In this document: one piece after another, positions 11,643 through 24,879 of the stretch
Layout: every line of letters starts with the position of its first letter
Numbering within the stretch: position 1 is the first letter of the stretch
Assembly: GCF_002105155.1 (NCBI RefSeq)
Contig: NW_019029045.1
Coordinates: forward strand, 144,560-208,559
Source of the DNA: Lobosporangium transversale
Lineage: Eukaryota; Mortierellomycota; Mortierellomycetes; Mortierellales; Mortierellaceae
Direction of reading: 5' to 3'
DNA: 64,000 nt
Notes under the pieces: generated by a model
The model's database searches: none
Seen by the model: the letters and a program-made list of their open reading frames with translations, nothing else
Told to the model about the DNA's origin: nothing
Made by a program: the position numbers and the translations under genes

Positions 11643-12336
11643 TAGCCTTTTATTACTGAGAAGTGTAAAAAGAAAACTTTGCCTTAGAGAGTTCACAATC
11701 CGGGGATCAAAAAGGGAGAGAAAGACTATAGGCTCGAATCCAGTCAGAGAGGGAAGCTGCAAGCCAAATTTTGTTGCCTTTTATGGGCAGCGACAATTTG
11801 CTTCTCAAGCACGAGATTTGATGTGGTCGTGGATGCCTTGGTGATTTGGCTTCGTCTTTTTTAACTCTGTGTTATCGTGAGGAGAGGATGATATGGATAA
11901 CGTGGCCATGCAGGGTATATGGGTGAGCGGGCTTTAGTGAAGGGGGACAGATCTTTATTTCAGGAAACGGTAGACAATATTCTTCCCTCCAGCACCAGCT
12001 CGAGTGTACCCAAACAAGATTTAAAATACATTTTTGTGGACAATCCATCTATAAAAACCACTTTCGACTGTACTCAAATACACAAAAGCTCCTCAGTGCT
12101 CAATTAATCGATCGGTTTATACATTTTTTCTTTAGTGGGCATCATTATTTTTTCTGGCCTTTTTTTTATTTGATGCGAAAGGAGGTAAAAAATGAAAATG
12201 GCAAGGAAGGGTAAAAATGCGAAATATACAAGTGATATCAAAACAAAATAGAAAGGGAGCATCATGGCAAAGGAGTATGAGGAGTTTATCTTCTCCTAAC
12301 ATGCCTATTTTGCTTTTTTTTTTTTTTTTTTTTTTT
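11643..12336. other. Intergenic, about 700 bases
   Basis: Lies between the Duo1 start and the Ade16 stop. A 62-codon plus-strand ORF (11919..12107) has ordinary composition but no recognisable domain. A T run at 12314-12338 abuts the Ade16 stop codon. No RNA gene is seen; a GGCTCGAATCC word at about 11730 resembles a tRNA B box but has no matching stems. Confidence 0.4.
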
Positions 12337-13667
12337 TTAGTGGTGGAAGAGACGAAGGCTGGTGTGAGCGAGAACCATGTCGTGTGAGTCAGCAGCAGCA
12401 ATCACCTGGTCATCCTGAATGGATCCGCTAGGGGCAGCAATGTACTTGACTCCGGACTTGTGAGCCCTCTGGATATTGTCCGTAAAGGGGAAGAAAGCAT
12501 CCGAAGAAACAACCACATCCTTGAGCTCCTTCATGTGTGCAGCACGTTCCTCAGCCGTCAATGGTGTAGGAACAGTCTCGAACTGGCTCTCCCAAGCAGC
12601 ACGCTCCTCGCCCTCGCCAATCTTGTCCAAGACATACAGATCAATCGCGTTCGATTTGTCGGCGCGCTTGGTCTCCTTCTTGAAGTTGAAGGCAAGGATC
12701 TTGGGATGGTGACGGAGCCACCAGTTGTCAGCTTTGTCTCCAGCAAGACGCGTGCAATGGATACGAGACTGCTGGCCAGCGCCGAGACCAACAACCATAC
12801 CGTCCTTGGCATAGCAGACAGAATTGGACTGGGTATACTTCAAAGCAATAGTGGCGACGATCAAGTCACGGACAGCACTCTCTGGGAGCTAAGGATTAAA
12901 ATTCAAATAAGATAGTTAGATATTTATGCACCCATGTCGCTTATAGTTATCCTTCTTCTCCATTTCGAAAGGGAACATTGAAATGAGTGAATAGACACTT
13001 ACGTTCTTGTTCTTGGTGACAAGGTTGTTGAACAATGAGGCATCGATCTTGGCATCATTGCGCTTCTGCTGAAGAGTCAGACCATAGACCTGACGGGACT
13101 CGAGCTCCTGAGGTTCATAGTTGGGGTCCATCTGCAAGACCGTGTACTTGCCGTTCTTCTTTTTCCTCAACAGTTCCAAAGCATCATCATCATATCCAGG
13201 CGCAATGATACCATCTGACACTTCACGCGAGATGATCTTGGCGGTAATCAAGTCCACAGTCGAGGAGACCGCAATCCAGTCACCAAATGAGCTCATACGG
13301 TCAGCACCTCGGGCACGAGCATAAGCAGAAGCCACGGGTGAAAGAGGGAGCTTAAGGTCGTCCACATGGTACACCTTCTTCTCAATATCCGACAAAGGAA
13401 CAGCAACGGCTGCGCCAGCGGGAGAAACGTGCTTGAACGAAGCAGCAGCGGGGAGACCAAGGGCCTGAGTAAGCTCCTTGACCAAGGGCCAGGCATTAAG
13501 TGCATCAAGTAAGTTGATATATCCAGGAGATCCCGACAAGACTGTTTGTTTGGAGATCCAATAACAATAAAAATGATAACAGTAAAGAGTTGGGCTTAGA
13601 TTAGAGTTTTTTTTCCTCAAAAAGGAAAACAGTGGGGTAACATCATGAGGAAGAAAGACAAACAATT

Positions 13668-13704
<37 letters not shown>

Positions 13705-14689
13705 CAAAGCCCGTTCGCCCGCGTCTTCCGCACTCAGAGAGGAAAAAAAAAAAAAAAAAAAAAAAAAAACTTTTTAAAACTTACCCTTGATAGGAAGATC
13801 TCCGTTCTTAGTAAAGACCTGGGCGGGCTTCTGGTGAGGGTTAGCACCATAACGGAGAGTGAGTTGTTGAGAACCAGCAGCATATTGCTGACGCAGGTAA
13901 TTAGAGATAGCCTCATCGTACTCAGAGGTTTGGTTGAAAGCCTTAAGTGCAAGCTTCTGACGAGTCTCATCTGAGACCTTGTTGTGTTGCTTGAGCTCAG
14001 CAATCACGGTGGCATAGTCCTTGGGATCTGAGAGAATGCTGACACGGATGTGGTTCTTGGCAGCAGCACGTAGAAGAGTGACACCGCCTGGTCCAAACAA
14101 ATAAGCAAATAAATAAATAAGTTGACTATGATTAGAGGAAGACAATCCATAACGAAAACAAAATCAAGACACTCACCAATGTCGATCTCTTCAACAGCTT
14201 CAGGGATGGTGACGCCCTCCTTAGCAACAGTCTCCTTGAAGGGATAAAGGTTGCAGGCGACAATGTCGATCTTCTGGATAGCCTGAGCAGCAAGATCAGC
14301 CTCATCCGAAGAGATGTCACGAGCCAAGATACCTCCGTGAACGGCAGGGTGAAGAGTCTTGACACGACCACCCAAGATCTCAGGTGCTTTGGTGATGGCA
14401 GAGACATCCCTATTTGAAGTATAATGGGAATGATGGTGGTGTTTATCGTACGTTGATAAGTAAAGAGATCCTGGGAAAAAAATAAAAGAATGTTGATCCT
14501 CTATCTGCTCACATCAAAAACATTTTATTTATCCTTACTCAACAGGCAAACCAGCGGCAGCAATGGCCTTGGAGGTGCCGCCTGAAGCGAGAATGCGAAC
14601 ATTCAAGGCGACAAGCTCTTTAGCAAAGTCAATAAGGCCAGTCTTGTCATAGACGGAAAGGATGGCTGTTCATAAATTTTTTTTAAAAA

Positions 14690-14729
<40 letters not shown>

Positions 14730-14851
14730 TACAAGTGTATGGTGTAAAAGTATTAGAATCTGACGCGATTAAAAAAAAAAAAGACATTGCTTGACATCAT
14801 GCATGAAGGTCCTGCTGTTATGGGTCTTCCATTACCAATCTTCTGGGTCAT
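12337..14851 (-). CDS. ADE16: Bifunctional AICAR transformylase / IMP cyclohydrolase
   Basis: Six exons, 14851..14836, 14665..14539, 14409..14177, 14087..13785, 13541..13003 and 12888..12337, give 589 residues, close to the roughly 590 of fungal Ade16/Ade17 proteins. It catalyses the last two steps of purine synthesis: formylation of AICAR and closure to IMP. The N-terminal cyclohydrolase domain shows [17 protein letters not shown] and [14 protein letters not shown]. The transformylase domain shows [23 protein letters not shown]-like [13 protein letters not shown], and KHVSPAGAA with the catalytic Lys-His pair. The first exon codes only five and a third residues (MTQKI plus one base), but it is the ATG that restores the conserved start. 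Introns contain A, T and TA runs. The TAA stop is the first part of a long A run on the coding strand. Confidence 0.97.
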
Positions 14852-15520
14852 GGCGAATTGCGTCTTGAATAGATGAATCCGGGGAAAGAGAAGAGGGATG
14901 AAGAACAAGTAAAAAAAAAAATTAAAAGAAAGGAACTTTAAAGTGAGATCTTTGACCACCCATTTCTAATTGAACCATCAGCAGTCACCATAGCCAAGGG
15001 CGTCCTTTCTCTTTGTCACTAAAACAAGCATTAAAACACAAATGATTTACCAGTTACGAAAGAAAACCTCCACCTCCACCGGATGCTTGACCTTTTTCAC
15101 ATGAAGGATTATTCGTATGTAAGAGAAAAATAGCAACAACGTCTAAATATGACTCATGTGGCCAAGGTCCCAGCTCTATCCAAGTATTATGATCCATAGA
15201 GCATACATCTAAGGGATTTGAATAATCTGTCGGAACCGCTTACTTTGATGCAAGAAAATTAATAAGGACTATTTATCTGATCTATTCTATTCCTACTATG
15301 CAGCTTTGTATATACTAAAGAGTTACGATTAAATAAATTTAATATCTTTAATTATGTATGCATCTTGGTAGCATTTCATGGTTACTATAGAAACAAAGAA
15401 AAAAACGAGTATGATACATGGTTTCCCAATAAAGTCTATCTGTACACGGTATTGAAATAGAGGAGCTAACATGAACGTATAGATAATATGGCATAAAAAA
15501 AGAAAAGGATAAAAAGTATG
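14852..15520. other. Intergenic between Ade16 start and TOR stop
   Basis: About 670 bases. The proximal part is the Ade16 upstream region and contains a short A run. The rest is AT-rich sequence downstream of TOR with no convincing ORF, RNA or repeat. AATAAA-like words near 15427 on either strand could serve TOR 3' end formation. Confidence 0.4.
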
Positions 15521-17293
15521 CTACCAGAATGCACAATAACCCACGAAGCACTGGCATAGATTCTCAGTTGATGTCGCTTGCTGGATCAATTTCTCTACTT
15601 GTGAAGGAACATCTAAGGTTTCGTCTGGATTGAAGTCCCGTCCTGTTAACTTATTAGTAACCCTGTTCAAAATGGTCAACGCACGGGCATTCAATTGCTC
15701 TGGAAGAATTTCAACTAGGTATCAGGGATGAAAGTAAGAGAAATTAGTTTGCGTCGCCTTTCAGTATGAATAAATATATAAAGCACTTTTCTCTTAACAC
15801 TAGACTTACGTTCCGTGTTCTCACTGACCAACTCCTGTTCACTTGGAAGTGGTCTGCGCATACTGCGCGCTTGGTCCTTGTACGAGCCCTGGACAACACT
15901 TGGATGACGTACAGGCTGTACAGACTGTTGCTGATGTTGTAGCTGTTGCTGCTGCTGTTGCTGTTGTGGCTGCTGTTGGGCAGATGCAGCAGACTTTGAA
16001 GTTGTTGCTGGTGTTTTCGCGGGCTGTGGTCCAGGGCTGGTATGTAAGATTCTCCAGTTGATCAATGGATCATGCACAAAGGCTTCTAGCACAGCCATCA
16101 CACTCTCCTTATTCTCACGCAACACTCGCATTACATTCTCACTTGTATTTCTGAAGCTGCCCTCAATACCACTCACTTCCATGGCTTTCACCAACATCCT
16201 TGTCAAGCGGAACGGGATTTTTTCTGGGAGTTGAGGTCTATGCATCGCAACCTAGTCAATATATATATATATAAGTGAGTGATCATTGACTGCGAAGAAG
16301 AATGTCTGGAATCGTAGAAAAACAGAATGTTGGAGATACTTTACCTCGAAACAGTCTCCGAAATCAATATGAACTATATGCCCTGTATTCCTTTCCATCA
16401 TGATATTTAAAGGATGTCTGTCTCCCAAACCCAAGATATGTCCAACCATCGACATAACTGCCAGACTCCTGGTGTAATTGGTCCTCCTTTCGAACCAGAC
16501 CTCAGAGTTCCGGCTCTTGAGCCATAAAATCTTGTATAAATCATCTCCAGGTGTCTTTTTCAACATATTGTCAAACAGCTTTATCTTTTGCTTCAACGGA
16601 AGCTGATCATACGTCTTGTCCGAGCCTGTCTGGTTTAACAATTGATGCTCGATATATAATGACAGATCGCGACTTCGACGATATTCCTCGATTAACTTGT
16701 GCAACGTATCCGTCTCGGGGACCCATCCGATTAAGCCTGAATTAGGTGATAACGGGATTACTGAGTACTGAATGATACCTAGATGTCGCTTGAACGTCTC
16801 TGGGTCCGCTGCCAGTAAGGTGTTGATCAGCCCAAATAATTGCATTGCACGCTCATCCTGCCTCAAATCCTCATGTCCTTTCAATAAGAACTCATATTCT
16901 CGGCCATCACTTCCTCGCATTACTAATCGCCGAGGCTTTTGTTTAGAACTCATAACTTGCAATACATGGTTAAACGAAGCAATCCGTATCACAGGACTAC
17001 CACTTTTATATGTACCGGGGATCGCTAGCTCCAAGTCCCTGGCATTTTGCAATTGAGGGGATACATAAGGCAACTCTAGTGTGTTGAGTCTTGGCAAGCC
17101 TTTGAGCCGCTTATGGATTTGGAGGTAAATGCCCCAGGCTTGATTCAACTCATTAAAGTCACGAGTTTGGCGAAAGCGTAAGCAACGATCATATGCTTCC
17201 TTCAAGTCTCGTCCAAATGCTTTTGCGAACGATGCTTCATGATGAGTCTCAGGTCTCTATCACATGCGACGGACAGAAAACAATAAAAAATAA

Positions 17294-17329
<36 letters not shown>

Positions 17330-20300
17330 GGAATTTGTAGCGGGCTATAACCGTGCAAATATGCAAAAATAGCTTCGCTTTTTTGCTTTTACCTTTAAAG
17401 TCATTATATGGAGGGGCTCCAAGACATTCAGAATAGCCTCAATGTGATTCTCACCACCCTGAGCACTCAGTGACAGGGCTTCTTCTAGACCATCAAACCA
17501 CATCTCATGCCAGAGGATAGCGACTCGAAGTAACTCTTGACTGACCATGGATGCCTGATCTACCAACACAGGGCTGTGTGCTCGCATATTATCCATAATC
17601 GCCAACGCCGCGTTCTTGCGGAACACACTTGGAGACTTTGAAGCCACTGTCAATGAGTATACCATTGCTTGCGGATGAGCTTTTCCGACATCCGCTAACA
17701 GCTTGTGGATCAATCGATGAACATTCGGGCTGGGCGCATGAATACGGGCGATCAACTGTGGGATCACCTGCAACCAAGTGTCAATATTGACGGTTGGGAA
17801 TCCCTTAGCAAGAGCTGCACTCACATCTGGCCGATGACCAAATTTGAACCACAATGTCAATAATCGAAGTGTATCCTGCAAAGAGTTCCCAGCTGAGAGT
17901 GCGATGGACCTGAAAAAACCAGTGACCGATGGGATCACATAAGGAATACCACGGCTGGCTCCGGCACCAGCATTGACACTTGCTGTAGCAGTGTTACGCT
18001 CATAATACGAAATCACATCAAAGTTCGCCAAGGCCCATGTATGCCACGCTTTGTACCAATTCTTGTCAAGGTCCTTTGCATTCGAATAATGCAACAAAAT
18101 ATAATCGATTGAATCCTAATCGATAAAACACAAAGTTTAAAGAAGGATGAAATTTAGGAAACATGCGATACTTGTTGGCGAAAGATAACAAGCAATGAAA
18201 ATAAAGCCAATATGCTAAAATTTTTAGCACTGAAAACACTTGCCGGAGTCCATCCGTCCTGCAACGCAAATTGCCACTCCCCTTGCTTTAGATAGCACCG
18301 AGCCAACAGCCGCCAAAAATCCTCATCGCTTCCATGCGTGGGATTTGCAGCTGTCAACGCTATACCATTTGGCTCAGTCCCTGTTCCTTGTCTGTGCTCC
18401 AAGTCTGACGCCAATCGATCTGTAAACTGTCTCAAGCACTTCAGCGTTTGCTCATGCACTCCTGTTGCCCACATATATTTCAGTTTCGCATACACGACCT
18501 GAGGTGGAGTCACCTGGATCATTTTGACAAACTCCATGTCTGTGGTCTCACGACCCATCAGTGAAACCATGGCCTGTTCTGCTAACCTCAAACGACCTGC
18601 CTTGCGACACAGGTTCATGAATTTGATTCGCATGACCATATCCTCTGCCGGAGTCAAAGCCATGGCGTGAACCTTGATTACTCTTTGCCAGATCTCAATA
18701 TTTCGTTCGCATCCTAACAATCGCTTCATCCAAGTCTTGCGAATGGTCGCCTGTCGTTCAGGCTGGTTTTCGTACCGCTTATACGAGATGATTTCCTCTA
18801 GCTCAGCCATCATCTGGACCCTTACCACAGTGTTATAGGCTCGACTATAACTCTCACTAACCAATGCTGTTAACTCTGTATCTAGTAATGTCCGCGTATG
18901 CTGGATTTGCTCCTCCGCTTGCCCAAACTGATTTCGGTGCAGAGCAATAATAGCTTTAAAGAATGCCCGATCGGGAGATTCGTCCTGCATGGCCGAGATG
19001 TACTCATCTAGCTGCTCCCACTGGCCCAGCCCCCAGGCCGCTGCAGCTACATAGGGCGCCATCCCACGTCTGAAATCCGGTGGAGCCAAACCCCACTTTT
19101 CCTGCGCCAATGACGAGAGTGCATCCCATTCGCCAATAGCATGTAAACAACGCATACGTTTAAGTGACAGCAATAGATCGTCGGGTTGCTCGAGCTGCTT
19201 CTTCTCATATGCCGCTAAGGCATCCTCCCATCTGTGTAGGCGTTCATACCATGACTCTTTCAGCTCAATGTCGTGATGATGTTGCGCATATGTGAGAATG
19301 CCTGCTGCTGCATCAGGCTGTTGAAGATGGTTATTGATACTGATCAAGCTTTCTATGCTGGCTGTAGAATGGTCCGCCATGAACTGAAGTTCACTGTAAT
19401 GCAAAGCTTTAGCATATGCATGACAACTAAGCGCATATTTCCCAAGCGTGCTGATCTCAATTGGAAGTGGTTTATCATCGTGCTCCATATATTCTGCTAC
19501 GTTTAACAACGTCTGAATGACTTCAGGTGATATATATTTCGCCACCAATGCTGTCTTGATGGCGGCCGCAAATTCTTCCTGTGGGTGTGTTTGTGTTTAA
19601 AAACGATGGATAAATATAACAGTTAATTGGGGGCAAGGCCGGCTGCTTGAAACCATTTGACTTCTCTTTTCCTTTCATTCGTCTTGAAAAAATTCAATTA
19701 CCTGGTCTTGTTCACATAATGATGTCCAGCACGACATAAATGCTGAGTTGAAAAGCTCTCTTGCCAAGGGTTGGAATGAGTTGGCCATGTCTGCACAAGC
19801 ACGAAGAGAGTGAGATGGTGTCTCTTTAAGCATCTCCAGAGTCAAACGACGAATCCAGTCGACCCAGTCTTCTTTTGTCGAACGCGATGTCGTATCCCAT
19901 GCACGTTTAAGTGCTATCGCATTTACGGGCAACTTTCGACTGTCGGGTCTTGCCTGGGGTACATCTGTCGTCACTACAAAACGATCATCCCCCATCCCTG
20001 TCAATTCAGACGTTGATGGAAGCGGCTCCCGGTTCATCAATTTTGTCACTACAAGCTGGTAATTTGTATGCTCAATCCGTTCCTGAGTTATAATCTTATT
20101 GATCAATGGAACAAATCCGACATAATTCTCTTTCAATTGCACCACAAGCAAACAAAGTACATCCATGATAACAGTCCGCAGCTCCGTTCCAGGAAGTGAC
20201 AATACCCTCGATAGCGGAATGATGATCCTAGATGCATAATCTGAGAAATCAATCCGCCTTGAAAGCGCTCCAATGGTGCTGATAGCTGATCGTCGGAGAT

Positions 20301-21101
20301 TCATGGGGGCATCCTGTCGCTCAAACGTTTTGACTAGTGCTGGCACGATCAGATGCATATATTCTTCCACAACAGACCCCAGACGCACAAATGCTTGGAG
20401 GGCACGTAAGGAAGCACCATGTTTTTCCGTCATATCCGAATCCAAGACAGCCAGCATGGACCGTAGAAGTTTAGGCATATAGGATTTAAAGTCGCCATCA
20501 AGCGCTATCGCGATACTCTCAATTAATATAATAATCCGCTCCTGCAGACGAGTGTGATTCCAGTTGTCCTCGATCAAGCGCATAAGATCAGGAATGAATG
20601 GCCGGATGTGAAGACCCACAATTTGCACTAAGGCACCCATCTTTTCAAAATAAAAATCCAAGTTAAGTACCGTCCCTGACTGCATGATGGCCAAATACAC
20701 CGGCATGATCTACGATGGACATCAACGACAAAAAAAAAAAAAAAAAAAAAAAAATAGTTAAGCCATCATTGCAAATCACTCATGTGTACCGCCATGCATG
20801 TGGCAATAGAGGTTTCCTCATACTTGCGGCAAAAATAGCACCATTTTGAGCTGCAAAGATCGGAAAATATTGAGAATTGCTTGTGTTGCTGGTTGATACT
20901 GTTGACTGAGTGATGGATCCTTCAATATTTTAAGAAGTGTATTGATCACAACTGTTGGATAATATTCATCAGAAGAAGGCTCCACACCCGACATCAGTAA
21001 CGTCACATCCGAATTGTCGGATTTCTCCGTCTTGTTTGAATCGCCTGATTCCATGATAATTTGCTATTACGGGTCATACACGAACAATCATTAGTTTTCT
21101 T

Positions 21102-21138
<37 letters not shown>

Positions 21139-24100
21139 CATATTTCGCATCATCATATCATTCTGAATAAAAACATATAGACAAAAGAGATATTAAAAAG
21201 GAAGCGTGTGTTGTTTTCCATACTTTGTATCGATAGGGATCCAGTGCTCCAAGGACGCCTATAAGCTTCATTGTCTCCTGTCGGATCCTGACTGATTGCT
21301 CAGTCTTAAGAATGGACATCAGGATATCCAACAGGACTGGGTATTTGAGATATGGATCAATCACATACCCTGTACTGCTGGCAAGGTTGCCCAACGCTGT
21401 CAAAGCCGCGCTACGTTTTGTGGGCGAACTCTGATCATGCAGGATCTCAATGAATACTGGCATCAATTGGTCCATGTACCGTAACAAATCTTCACCCCCA
21501 ACGCGAGCAATCTCACCTAGCGCCTGAAGGACGCTTGACACAAGGCCTGGGCTATTGTCTCGAATATTCGGCAAAAGCACGTTGAGAATCGTCTCAATAT
21601 AGGGTTTGATCATCTGTTCGGATGCTGCCATCAAAAGTGTCAACAGTCGAGCGCTCTCCTCCTTATTTCGGGTAGTTCCAGCAAACTCGATTTCTGTCAA
21701 CAGTTCGATCAAAATCCTGCGCAGGGGCGGAACCACATAGGCAGGGTTGTGATGGCTGAGTCGCCCTAGGATCGTAATTGCAAGTTCTCGAATTACAAAC
21801 ATCTCGTCGTTGAGAGCAATAAATAGCGATCGGATATTCTCAGTCTTGGCAAGATGTCGGTCGAAACGTTCATCCAAAGAGCTGAGAATAGTTTGTCGGA
21901 TAGTCGCATCCGGATCTGCTATTCCTACCAAAAGCAATTTTTCAAGAACTTCATTGACCACCTGGACTGCATGTGTACTCTTCTGGAACATGATGGGATC
22001 CCGTGCAAACAGATGGCAACATGTCTGTGCGGCGGAACGCCGGATCCCTGCGTTGCCGTCTTCCAAATAATTGATGCATGAGTCCCGCACAAGCTCATTC
22101 AGCATATGTCCTGAAAAGTTGAATGATCCTAATGTCTGTAATGCTAAATTAACCGTCTCCAAATTTCGACCCTCGGTAATGAATGTTCCGCCTCTTGCAT
22201 GGTCCTTTCTGAGCTGAGGTGCTCCTGGAGCTCGATACGGTGTTCTGCTCAACAACAAAGAGATCATATCAAGGAGTCTCTCTAATAATAATATTAATAA
22301 TAACAAAAAAAAAAAAAAAAAACGATTATTTTAATCAGCTATTAATTGATTAATTCGCTAAATTTTTTCTTCTTGACAAATCATATATACCTTGAATACC
22401 AGAAAGTGAATATGGGATGTATGTTGAAATGTCCGTTAATGATTGAATCAAAGGCTCACTGAGCCCCGTTGCAAACATAAGATCCAAGAGCTTCGCAACA
22501 TGATAGTCCATAAATGGGCCCACAGCCTGCGCTAACATACTAATGCAGTTGAATAAAGGTTTATCTAATGTGGCACGAGATCGGCTAAAAATTGGTGGGA
22601 TAGAATCTATAAATTAGCTATCATAATGTAGCATTTTGTGCGGAAAAAAAAAAAAAAAAAAAAAAAAAGAAGCTTCCCAAATCAATGAGATATGGACTAA
22701 GTGAGCTTACTTCTTTGATCGAAGTCCATCCATGATGCACTGCACGATGTCGCTCAAATATATTTCCATATTTCGTTTGGATACCAGTGCCAGCTTGCCA
22801 ATCGCATTGAATGCCATTGCCTTATCCACGTCGCTCACAATTCTCCTTTCTTTATCAAACTGAGCCTGCCCTAGAAGATGATTCATAGACCTATCCAGGT
22901 AGTAATTAATGAAATCTGGTGGATCGTATTCTGCAAGTACAGGCAATAAATTGACCACAGTCCTCCGAATCAAGTTCTCCCGATGATCTTTCAGTCCTAG
23001 GACTGTCTCGCAGGTCTCCCTGAATCTCTCGTACATAAACTAAGAGATAATCCCAAATGAGACACAGCATGCAGGATAACGAGTTTCAGTAGCGATATAC
23101 AAAAAAAAAAAAAAAAAAAAAAAAGAAAGCAACCAGCTGACTTTTTAAATGATCCAAGATATTATAGTACCATGTTTGCATGAAGAATTAGTTCTCTAAA
23201 GATTAAGAGAGATCCATGAATGCTTTCCACAGTTGCTATCTGTAGTCCCAGCTGTGCTTCATCATGAATCCTATTGTACCAGCGTGTGTTTTCCTGACTC
23301 TGAGAAGCGACGCGATCCGCAATGAGTACTAAAACGGCACTGAGAGTATCTGCTGCGGCTTCCCGTATTGATTGCTAATTAGGATTAATAAGGAAAACGT
23401 TTTACTTTTTTCAGATAGGCGAATGGACCCATTACAGTACCATGAGAAGATGAAGTCAATATAACGAAAACAAAAAAGAAGATAGAAAGAGAGTATTGAA
23501 AGAAGGGATCAACTTACTTTGGGCTCCCGTATAGCTCCCCAGATATTATCTAGGATCGTCCCCACATAGGGAAAGACAGTGACATTGGCGTGCCTTGCAA
23601 GCTCTGCTAGGATTAATACACTTGCATGCCGACGAGCTTCCTGTTTATCGCCTAAAAGATGACATGATGGGATGAAGTTGAAAAGTTTACTAAGGATTTG
23701 AAGTGTTGACATGATTGACCCTTTTCTTCCTTTTCTTCGAATCTGCTGTCAACTCTTCTCATCCTCATGATCTATCGTTTACCTGCTAGCCATTCAATTG
23801 CTCGTGTCAACTCAAACTCTACGAAATCTGCCGTAAATGGCCCTCCCTGCTGCGCCAGTTTTCCTATTTGTTGTTAATGAATAAAACAGAGCAATGCTAA
23901 TTTCAGTTTTGGTCTGTTTTCCCATTATATGTTGTAAATAATGGAGTAACTACATTGATAATAAAAAATAAAAATAAAAAAAAAAAAATCAGTCTTCAGA
24001 ATCCTTCCAAAAGTATCATACCCAATGCCCGTGCTGCTACTGTCATAGTCGGAACATCTGATGGGTAAAGCTGACGCAGATAGTTAGCGAAGCGCGTCTC

Positions 24101-24315
24101 CTGAGCCGGATTGTTGTCATCATCGATCCCGATCAAGCTATCTATCCACAAGAAAGACAGAAAGACAAAGAAAAAAAGAAAAAAAAAAAAAGTCAAATTT
24201 TTTGAGAAAAAATAGATATTGAACTAGTCATCACCCTCACAAGATCAGATTGTCTAGATCAAATTCGACATCTGGTATTGTTCCTTATAAATCTACGCCA
24301 TTTCATGATAACAGC

Positions 24316-24349
<34 letters not shown>

Positions 24350-24879
24350 TATCGGATACCCACCTATAATAAGAGCTCCACAGAGCTTATCATCAGCTTC
24401 GGCGCTCTGCAAAAGTGTCCTAATGTTGCTATTGACCCTGCCATAAAATCGCGTCGAATCTTCTTCTGAGAGATCTTTGGAAGTTGTTGAAACCTAGTAT
24501 TTAAAAAAAAGAAAAAAAAAAAAAAAAAAAAAAAAAAAAGCAATTAGTTTCTTGCTATAAAGTAAAGAGTCAAAGAGATCTACAGATAGGAGAAAGCTAC
24601 TTACATAGTCCTTTAGGTTCTGACAAGCCTGGTCCCTGGCTTTCTCATTATGTAGGCTGTATATGAAGATTTTTTTTAAAAAAATGCAATGGTGTTTGGA
24701 CCCAGAGATAATCAATTACAATATTTTATTAATATTATTTTCATTTATTTCATATATTTCATATAATAACATTATTACATCCGTACACACTTGTATGTTT
24801 CCTAATTTGGTTTTCGCTATTACCTGGCCCTTAGTGTGCCTATTAAGAGATTAAGAGTTGGAGGCGAAGCAGTGGTCAT
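15521..24879 (-). CDS. TOR: TOR (target of rapamycin) protein kinase
   Basis: Seventeen minus-strand exons: 24879..24824, 24656..24605, 24493..24364, 24141..24022, 23863..23783, 23651..23518, 23374..23171, 23039..22711, 22584..22391, 22281..21224, 21063..20824, 20709..19702, 19578..18244, 18115..17393, 17256..16345, 16251..15810 and 15714..15521. They join in phase to 2403 residues, a normal TOR length. HEAT repeats run to about 1200 ([28 protein letters not shown]-type [12 protein letters not shown]). The FAT domain follows, then the FRB at about 1845-1945 ([20 protein letters not shown]). The kinase has HLDL-like [16 protein letters not shown], catalytic GLGDRHPLN (Asp2167) and HIDFGDCFE (Asp2186). 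A Gln-rich insert precedes the FATC, which ends [12 protein letters not shown] couples nutrients to growth. Several rapamycin-contact residues differ (see findings). One intron (18243..18116) starts with GC. The start is the ATG before TTASPPTL; an upstream exon cannot be excluded. Confidence 0.97.
18116..18243 (-). other. GC-AG intron in TOR
   Basis: Sense-strand donor CCG|GCAAGT and acceptor TTAG|GAT keep phase 0 and join LQDGWTP to DSIDYIL, as the FAT domain requires. The only in-phase GT alternative (GTATCG near 18175) would add 23 hydrophobic residues not expected in the family. GC donors with an otherwise perfect consensus are a known minor class. Confidence 0.6.

Noticed and set aside
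11690-11760. GGCTCGAATCC resembling a tRNA B box
   Set aside because: No A box at the right distance, no acceptor or T-stem pairing, and the stretch lies at the 5' end of DUO1.
11919-12107. 62-codon plus-strand ORF between DUO1 and ADE16
   Set aside because: No recognisable domain, no splice partner and a length expected by chance in an AT-rich gap.
12337-12345. A-tailed genes as retroposed cDNA copies
   Set aside because: ADE16, ADY2 and mL44 all keep several introns, which retrocopies would lack.
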